Shown one piece after another: positions 56,905 through 64,000 of a stretch of 64,000 bases of DNA. How positions within the stretch are numbered: the first letter of the stretch is position 1; each line of letters starts with the position of its first letter. Made by a program: the position numbers and the translations under genes. This DNA is from Dicyema japonicum (Eukaryota > Dicyemida > Rhombozoa > Dicyemidae): the NCBI GenBank assembly GCA_011109175.1, contig RDEW01000028.1, positions 467,784 to 531,783 on the forward strand, in the 5' to 3' direction. The notes below the pieces were generated by a model that ran no database searches, was not told where the DNA came from, and saw nothing but the letters and a program-made list of their open reading frames with translations.

Positions 56905-58430
56905 TCGTTCTAAAGTCCAGCGGATATGATCGAGTGGCTGTTACCTCTGACTACTGCCAGGGATATCCTTTGGAAAAGCCACTCGGTTTCCCGACGCTCC
57001 CTCGAGGCTTTGGTCAATAGACACCCAAGTGCTCTAAGGAAAGAGACCGTCTTGGGGCCAAAGACTCCGCTCGTCTCGACGACCACTGGCTGTACATGAA
57101 AACGGTTTAGGAGGCTGCTGTATTTTTTTATTTTTGAGTTTTCATATAAACGGGCGGCCTCTCCCGCTTTCATTGCCGACCTCAAAAAGTTTCGACTGGG
57201 AAAAGCTGTCAGTACAGGCAGCATCCCAAATTAAGCATTTGCCCCGAGAGAAGGGGAAGACAGTAATTCCATCGGGTCGCTTCCCATCATCCCTACTCAA
57301 GCCCGTTGGCTCTAGAATGGATGGGTATCCCGCCAACTCGAGGGCGCGCTTCACCACTTCATTTATAGCCTTGTGTCTAGCGAATCGACCTGCGCTTTTT
57401 CGACAAGAAAGGGCATGATGTCCATAGCAGTCGACCTTCCGGCCGCATCGGCACTCATGGGTTGACAACTTTCAATCCAAGTCTGATGGAGACTCCGGTG
57501 CGGACCGTTTCATCGTCTAGGTGAGTTCCCACGTTTCCAATGGGTAGGGCATTGATCCAAGCCCCGCTCCACTCGCATCTTGCAGTTAAAAGACAGGCTC
57601 GTCGGTGTTGGTTAGATATTTTCAAAAGCCTCTCGTATTTTATCCTCGCAAACAGACTCATAAAGGTCTCTCTGCCCGAGTTGTTTGACTTTAGGGTGTA
57701 CCAAATCTTCGATCTTTGACGACTCTGATGGGAGCTGGAGAATCATCATATCAAATTCTGATTGGAGTCCAATGAGGATTGATATGCCGGGTGTGCCAAA
57801 TCAGATGGTGAGAGAATTCCGAGTCCACCAAAGCGAACGGGCAAGGTTGCTTGTTCCCATCCTTGTTCGTCGAATTCGACATTAGTAATACGTTCGGTCG
57901 TAGACCGGAATAGGGAGTCAATCGCCCCGAGTTGTTGCATTTTCAGGTAACATGGAGCCCCTCGAAGGACGTAATTTAATTTCTGCGTGGATAAAGCGTT
58001 TTTCATGAGAAAAGAGAGGTATGTGCATCCAGCATCCCAAGGCGTAAAAAAGTTTTTCTTAGTTTCTGTTCTTTAGCCAACAGAGTGTCGTTAATTCCAG
58101 TTTCAGCCAGAGGGCATCCAAGTATTTCCAAATGATCCGGCTTGATTTCCGATATTTTAGGAATAATCCCCCGAAACATTAATAGGATCCGATTCCATTC
58201 ATATCGGGAGAATCCATAATTAACAATTTCGCATTTGGCTGCGTTTAGCTTTAAACCAGCGTATCCAATTGTGTTTGTAATCTCTGTAGACAGTCATATA
58301 CATTGTTAGGATGACCTCACAGGGTGCAATCATCCAAATACCACACGTTCAGCGGAGTAGTAAGGCATCTCATGACACGGTCGACACCGAGGCAGAACAA
58401 TGCCGGTCCTAGTGGGTCTCCTTGTTAACC
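56905..58430 (-). mobile_element. R2-like LINE (fourth lineage), C-terminal two thirds
   Basis: Reading down the minus strand: VWYLDDCTL-like sequence at about 58350-58320 (GVWYLDDCTL region decayed), NALSTQKLNYVLRGAPCYLK, FRSTTERITNVEFDEQGWEQ, ATLPVRFGGLGILSPSDL, HRRACLLTARCEWSGAWINA and ECRCGRKVDCYGHHALSCRK (knuckle). Then GLSRDDGKRPDGITVFPFSR, CLIWDAACTD (endonuclease), VQPVVVETSGVFGPKTVSFL and WLFQRISLAVVRGNSHSIIS. There are several frameshifts. The 35.8-kb fragment is a second copy of its tail. Confidence 0.88.
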
Positions 58431-58439
58431 CTTTTAATT

Positions 58440-58640
58440 AATTATTAATTAATTTACTTTTTTATTTAAATCCAAGAATCACCGACAAAATAAAAGAGTG
58501 GGGGCCGTCAGGTGATCCCGGCCTCCTTAAGCAGCCGCCTCATCCTTTCTCGGTGTTCCCCCGAGAGCCGACACACTTCCTGTATGGATGAATCACTTTT
58601 TTGAAGTTTTGAAGTTTCAACTGGCTCAGTGAATACTTCT
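58440..58640 (-). mobile_element. Jockey-like LINE 3' end
   Basis: KLQNFKKVIHPYRKCVGSR and ERMRRLLKEAGIT with a stop, then the 3' UTR with TTTTGTCGGTGATTCTTGG and a T/A-rich tail. It is the inverted homologue of 46050-46235. Confidence 0.85.
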
Positions 58641-58644
58641 AACC

Positions 58645-59185
58645 TTATGGTTATTGCCCCTCAAAATGTAAATTGTATTCAGAATTGATGTTTATGTGAT
58701 ACGTAATTTCAGAAAGTGGTGATGAACGAAATTAAACAATAAGACATAAATGAAATCGTCATGGGGGTATTTGCCTCTGTTCGAACCTGTTGGCTTATTT
58801 AGGAATGATGGAAAACTACCATACGAGATGTCTATCTCAGTTTGAAGCCGAGAAGCCTCTGGTCTAAGCCGTCACTTTCAGGGTTCCTTTACCGAAAGCA
58901 ATACTCAAAAAACGCATTCAAAGCCTGGCCGGACGCTATGAAAGCCGAAATGTCGAAAAATGAAATATTCTAACTAACTCGATGGATTGATGTTTACTCA
59001 TCTCGAAGTGGAGACTTAGTGTCCATAAAACTCTCGACACTGTGAGTCAGATTTCTCTTCGGGCAATCTGCATGAGCGACACTGTCTATTTAAGCTAGTT
59101 TTACTCGCACGAATTTAGGAAATTTGTTTCAATCACTGACTAACAAATTTTTAACAAATTAATATTTTAGTAAATGTAAGTGCAA
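58645..59185. other. Intergenic DNA
   Basis: About 540 nt, no recognised gene. It contains TGTTCGAACCTG near 58777 (B-box-like) but no convincing tRNA fold. Confidence 0.4.
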
Positions 59186-59190
59186 CATCA

Positions 59191-60850
59191 TTAAATCTCT
59201 GGATGTCCAGGAATCCCGAATTGAGAAGTAAAACTCTTAATTCTTCCCTTGACTCCCTCCAATTCTTTATCCAGTTTAATTCGCTCAGAAAATTCACTCA
59301 GTTTTTCTGTCAAAAATAAAGCAAAATTTGACTTGTCGAATCTGTGATTTTCTTCCCCAAATTAAAAATCTCATCCAAAAATTTAGCAATTTCCATCATA
59401 TCCTCTGTTTTCATTCCACGTGTTGTCACCGCAGATGTACCTAAATTAATCAAGGCACAAAACGACCGATTCTAACACCACCAGGAACTGTGGCATTTTT
59501 ATCATATGGGCACGTGTTTTTATTAAGCACAATCCCTGCTTCCTCACAAATAATCTGAGCTCGGTTTCCATTCAAGCCAAACGGTCTCAGGTCGACAAGC
59601 ATTAAATGATTGTCAGTCCCACCTCAAATAAATGGAAACCATGGAAACCAGTAAGAATAGAATAATTCATTGACTTTAGGCTGGAAGCGAGTGCACGTGC
59701 ATTTTCAACAACTTGTTTCTGGTATTCTCTGTAGTCTGGAGTCATCGCCTGAACTCATCAAATTTCATACCTCTTTAAGGGCCACAGCGAGGACCCAATA
59801 ATATGCATGTGGGGGCATCTTGGAATCTTGGATAAAACAGAAAAATCGATGGCATCATGAATATTATCCTCCGTTTTGCGAGAGAATATAATTCCAGATC
59901 TTCAATCAGCTGTAATCAAAACCGAGGACCACGGAGAGTCTTGTGAGTCGTCGAAGTGACCACATCGGCGTAGGGAAATGGACCTGGAATTATTTTTCCA
60001 GCCACCAATCCAGAAATATGTGCCATATCGGCGACCAGATAAGCTCCAACATCATCACAAATCAAAAATTCATAAAATCATAAAACTTGTCTAAAACGGG
60101 CATAATCAATCAGCCGTGAATAGCACGAGGTTCCAGCAATTATAATTTTCGGCTTAAACAGCTTGGCTGAACGTTCTAACTCTTCGTAGTCAATGAGCAT
60201 CGTTTCTTTCTAAGATATGGGGGAAACATCAACATTTAATCTGTAAGGGAGTGACTCGAAGTAAACGGAAGTCGTGGAAATTCTTTTTTTGGCCGTCATA
60301 AATCCATGAGTGAGACTGATAATATGAAATTAATAAAACTGTCCCCCGTGGCTTAACTCCAGTCCCATAATCCGGTCGTGAGGCTTGGCCAGAGCTGTGT
60401 AGACTTGGAGATTCGCTGGACTCCCAGAAAGAGACTGAACATTCACAGCCCACTCATTTTCATTTAAACCAAATAATTCTAATGCACGTGCTTGGCAAAG
60501 GCGTTCCACCTTATCAACCACATCAGATCCTCCGACTGATCTAGAATAATAAAAATCCTTACCTCGAGCCAGGGTATCCTTGAGTAATTTTATTATTGAG
60601 ACACGAAGCGTTCACCTCGGCCACAGCACAGCTAGAAAAATTCTTTTAAATGTCATCTGTGAAATACCTCGGAGGCAATGAGATCAATTGTTTCCCTCTG
60701 TCTTGCCTTCTCAGCCAACAAAAGTTGGTATATTTCAGGATCAGTTTTCTGAATGGCTGTCGTTCCACACAAACTGTTCAAAGTCCTAATACTGATAAAA
60801 TCACATTTGGTGGATTCCTTGATTGACTTGAATATTAGCCGAGGAAGCAT
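59191..60850 (-). CDS. SHMT: Serine hydroxymethyltransferase
   Basis: A PLP enzyme interconverting serine and glycine with tetrahydrofolate. Start at 60850 ([18 protein letters not shown]), a basic N-terminus that could be a mitochondrial presequence. Ten introns of 22-26 nt join [119 protein letters not shown] (PLP lysine present), [14 protein letters not shown] and NKNTCPYD to a stop at 59191. Two defects occur. One intron (about 60072-60095) ends in TG instead of AG. A one-base loss near 59815 shifts the frame before VLAVALKE. With both corrected the length is 472, as expected. This is either an early pseudogene or sequence error. Confidence 0.92.
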
Positions 60851-60854
60851 AACT

Positions 60855-61135
60855 AAATTATAAAAATTTATGTCTACTAAAGTTAATGTCCTTTTTTTAA
60901 ATAAATTAATTGAATCTTATCAATTTTAATGATAAATTATTCATATTTAAATTAAAATAATTTTATTTTTTGTTAGAAATATGTAAAAATATTCAATCAA
61001 TTTTATATTTTTGATATATTTTGTAAGATTTTTTAGTTAATATAATTCTAACTATTTATCCCAGTCTACATAATTGATGCTGCATTGCCTCTAACTATAT
61101 AACGGAGATCATTATTTTCTGTTCGATGTTTAAAG
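60855..61135. other. AT-rich upstream region of SHMT
   Basis: About 280 nt of A/T-rich sequence. The promoter is expected here and no motif is clear. Confidence 0.4.
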
Positions 61136-61139
61136 CTAG

Positions 61140-61330
61140 GATTGAGGTGTGTCATAAGTGCCGGACAAATCGTGATAGTTCCGAATTCGAATCTCGCTGC
61201 TGTACATTACGGCTGAAGGTTCTACGCATATACGATGCCTTGAGTTTGACAAGTGACGCTGTTATCAGTGAATACCTCAATGCGGAATCGGATTGTCTAT
61301 AAAAACTCACATGCAACAAAAAGAAAAAAA
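61140..61330 (+). repeat. tRNA-derived SINE copy
   Basis: It has GTGTGTCATAAGTGCCGGAC, then a B-box-like AATTCGAATCTC near 61183, the body (TTTGACAAGTGACGCTGTTA, TGCGGAATCGGATTGTCTAT) and the tail CTCACATGCAACAAAAAGAA. This is the same unit and orientation as at 36010-36235. Confidence 0.8.
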
Positions 61331-61469
61331 GAAATTGGGAACATTTATTGGCCTTCTCCTTTTCAATGATTAATTATCATAACTGTTCTTACTCTACTAC
61401 AGTGTGCGTCTAGCCTGTACGGACTCATCCACGCCGTACGGTGAGAAAGTTCAGTACCTACAGCTTCAG

Positions 61470-62985
61470 ATTTGGATTAATGTTAGTGGAGTTTATTTTG
61501 GCAGTGAGGTGTTTTCGCGACTTATTGTCGAAGGCATTGTCGAAGTCAATGGAGACGGAGACCGCATTTAAGCCGTCACGATAAACTGTTTAGATGTGTT
61601 GTTGCCGATCCTCCAAGGCGAAATTCATGTTGAAATTTCGGTTGCGGAAGAGACGGTGTAATCGTCTAAAGTACTAGTTTGTTAAGTACTTAAGAAGACT
61701 GAAGTCAGTAAGATTGACCGATAGGAGGTGGGATCTCCCTTTGGCTTTCCAGGCTTTAGAATGGGGTTGATAGTTAAGTTTTTCCAAACTTTGGGGATGA
61801 TGTTATAGTTTATCGGTAAGTTTAAAAAATTGCGAAAGAAGTTAGATGTCTAAGATCGAACATATTCTTTCAGGACCACATGCACTCGAATTTTTGACTG
61901 GCGATAACATCCGAGACTTGTTTTCCCTAGAATAGTTCCTTGTAAAGTCTTCGACTTAAGGCGATTTTGATTCCAGGTTTCTCGAGAATGTTGTGAACTT
62001 AATTCTCGCATAGTTCTTCATGAATATGTTCTGATGTACGTGGAATTTTTTCCTAAAACTTTTTCTCTTGCATCTGCATCTTCTATCTCAAATTTAATTT
62101 GCTTCAGCGTCTTCCAGAAATTGCAGCATAAGGTTATCTTATTGAGGTGGCCGATCAATTGCTGCCATCTCTGGTTTCGACATTCATTAATATTCGATCT
62201 GATGTTTTTATTAAACATTCTGGTGGCTGACAAGTTGTTCGAGTCTATAGGGAGACATAGTTTTTAAATTTGTCATACTCCCATGAGGGCCGATGTATAT
62301 GAACTGAAATTTTGCTGCCAAATATATTGAGTTCTGCTCTGATAGGACTCGAGCAGCTAATTCGTTGTTGGCAAAGTTGCTGAAGCCTGTCCAATCTACC
62401 TTTTTATATTTCTTGAATATCTTCGCTTCTCTCTGCTCTTAGGAATCGTTGACTCGTAGGAATCGTCTCAGGCATAAAAGAATTAGATTGTGATCGCTCG
62501 AGAAACTGTAATTCACTTTCCATGTAAAGTCCTGTAGTGGGAAGTATATGGTTAATGCGTCATTTCTCCACTATGGGGTTCCGTATGGAGATCGGGGTTA
62601 TTCAAGAAGACCAGGTTCTCGTGCTCTCCAGGTTATTGGATGGTTGGGGGATTAACCCTAATGGATGCTTTCCAGGTCGCCGTATATCACTATAATCGCA
62701 ACTTGCGATCTGTTCAGTAATAAAGTTTAGGTTCAAAAGCTCTGAAATTAGCGAACTAATGTCTGTGTGGAATAGACCATTATTTATAATGGTAAGTAGA
62801 CCTCCACCACGGTCTCTTCCTGTCCACACGAATCACTGTGTAACCGGGGAATGTAAATTTTGGTACTGAAAGAGAGTTTAGATTTAAATGAGTGCAAGGT
62901 CAACATGATTTTCTGAGAAGAGCTCTAAGTTAGCAATTTTTTTTGATTCCATTAGCATTTAGTTGTGGAACTGTAAGGTCACGAC
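61470..62985 (-). mobile_element. Jockey/CR1-like LINE, EN-RT remnant
   Basis: Endonuclease pieces at about 62880-62610: FTFPGYTVIRVDR and RDRGGGLLTIINNGLFHTDI. A linker region lies at 62230-62020. RT pieces follow at about 61830-61700 (NIIPKVWKNLTINPILKPGK, SYRSILLTSV) and about 61560 (VSVSIDFDNAFDNKSRKHL, motif A). The copy ends there, with no palm/C motif. Frames are broken in several places. It is 3'-truncated or interrupted by the SINE region. Confidence 0.8.
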
Positions 62986-62989
62986 GAGG

Positions 62990-63685
62990 ACTGGAATTAA
63001 GTTCAATGCCTCCCTAAATCATAAGTAGAGCAGTCAGGTAAATCATAAGTGACGGACGGCAGTGAACCTCGTGTGAATCGGCGGCGAAAAAGTCGAGAGA
63101 ATCACAATTGTGGAAAACAATATTCGCTTCTTCCTGGATGCAAATGAATCGTCCGACTACCCGGTTTCTCATATACAAACACGATGGACATAGTTCGAAC
63201 AAGGAAGACGAACAAAGTTTTCTATATCAAATGGACTGTTCACACAAAATTATTTGGTGGAACCCATGCTGTCTTTACGGCGCAACCTTGTTCAGTCTCC
63301 TGACAACCTTTCGTACTTGAATAACCTAACTCGTGGAGCTTCCATAGATTCTGTCCTTCGAGATCTGAAAATTTCGGTCCCCACCTTGTCCTTGGAATCC
63401 ATTCTTCTGTGGATGGTTCTGTTTTGATCCTCTTTCGTCTCTCGTGGCTTCTGATTCCTTGGTCAGGAGGATTCTACACTCCTTTCCCGAATTTTCAACT
63501 CACTCGGAGTTTCAAAAAGAGAAAAATATTAGCTTAGAAAAAATTAATGGGACAAAAAATCGGAAATATCTGGTTAATGAAAATGGCACGTGGAAAAAAT
63601 AACCTTGAATTTCTTCGCAGTGCTAGTTATCCCATAATCGAATAATTACTAAATTAATTAAATTTATTGAACCAGAAAAATACTG
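62990..63685. other. Unassigned region
   Basis: Minus strand 63014-63202 continues faintly into the LINE. On the plus strand 63255-63415 a frame reads RGASIDSVLRDLKISVPTLS and ESILLWMVLF, unassigned. It is loosely reminiscent of the linker after the PHD finger of the R2-like elements (SVSDLLEAMSPEDFLVLL) but this is not secure. Confidence 0.3.
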
Positions 63686-63689
63686 TCGT

Positions 63690-63960
63690 AGCCTGAATGA
63701 AAAAATTCACGTTATCCCGGCCTCCCTCAGCAGTCTTCGCATGCTCTGTCTTGAAGCAAGTGCCGTCCAAAGGGAACTTCTTTGATGGTTGTTGACTAAT
63801 GGTCTTTTTTGAATATAATTTAGGATTATATATGGCGCCACCAAAGATGGTGAACCACATGACGCAGGCTAGCAATTTAAGCTCCCTGGAGCCAAAGGAG
63901 AATGGGAGGAACAGAAGAAACAAACAAAAAATTTTCAATTCAAGTAGCCACATAGCGCTA
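63690..63960 (-). mobile_element. Jockey-like LINE 3' end
   Basis: The minus strand contains SRQSMRRLLREAGIT with a stop at about 63712, the same C-terminus as at 58440-58640 (ERMRRLLKEAGIT). Upstream is a degraded stretch (ACVMWFTIFGGAIYNPKLYS) like RT C-terminal regions. The element runs toward the right edge of the window. Confidence 0.65.
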
Positions 63961-64000
63961 TAATAACGTTAGGCCCACATGACAAATCACTACTCTTTAA

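Noticed and set aside
58770-58790. B-box-like TGTTCGAACCTG suggesting a tRNA gene
   Set aside because: No cloverleaf can be drawn around it and no A box at the right distance.

Overview
This is nuclear DNA from an AT-rich animal genome. Two sets of host genes point to a metazoan: an adhesion-type GPCR and the ciliary dynein assembly factor ZMYND10, alongside PDE6D, MAD2, syntaxin-17, RNF10, GID8, CPSF2 and serine hydroxymethyltransferase. Their introns are extraordinarily short, mostly 19-30 nt with a mode of 22-26. In six genes, removing these tiny GT...AG segments gives an uninterrupted frame with the family's expected length: CPSF2 (14 introns, 714 codons), the adhesion GPCR (6, 552), RNF10 (10, 468), the SLC35A transporter (5, 336), MAD2 (3, 191) and syntaxin-17 (1, 210). 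Introns near 25 nt are known from dicyemid mesozoans, so a dicyemid (or a similarly reduced parasitic metazoan) is my inference. No rRNA, tRNA gene or CRISPR array was recognised.

Layout. Left end: a partial MGME1-like nuclease (-), a LINE fragment, the SLC35A nucleotide-sugar transporter (-), then an R2-like fragment split by a hAT transposon. 7-9 kb: a dead jockey/CR1-like LINE (-). 9.3-11.9 kb: CPSF2 (+). 12.5-21 kb: a graveyard of R2-like elements (restriction-like-endonuclease LINEs), including a copy with an inverted 5' part. 21-24 kb: AT-rich DNA, a CACGTG-containing dispersed repeat and a MULE remnant with minisatellite ends. 24.07-27.18 kb: a tight same-strand gene trio, RNF10-STX17-MAD2. 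28-32 kb: a jockey-like LINE abutting a ZBED5-type hAT. 32.8-34.6 kb: the adhesion GPCR (+). 36.2-41.1 kb: a jockey-like LINE whose reverse-transcriptase motif A is split by a hAT with a perfect 8-bp target duplication. 41.4-43.6 kb: PDE6D (+) and ZMYND10 (-), converging tail to tail. 45-48 kb: further LINE pieces. 48.3-51.36 kb: the only near-complete R2-like element (PHD finger + RT + zinc knuckle + PD-(D/E)XK endonuclease, poly(A) tail). 52.5-53.3 kb: GID8 (+). 54.3-55.1 kb: a DDE_3 transposase remnant. 55.7-58.6 kb: more R2-like and LINE tails. 59.2-60.85 kb: serine hydroxymethyltransferase (-). 61-64 kb: a tRNA-derived SINE and jockey-like LINE remains.

Host genes are single-copy housekeeping, cell-division, trafficking and ciliary functions in compact islands. 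The rest is mostly dead or dying mobile DNA: at least 13 R2-like pieces of several lineages, about 11 jockey/CR1-like or related LINE pieces, 5 hAT pieces, one MULE, one DDE_3 element and 5 SINE copies. The most interesting unit is the PHD-finger R2-like LINE and its recurrent C-terminal tail (signatures VETSG and RISLAIVRGN). All homology calls come from reading the sequence and from memory of the families; no search was run.
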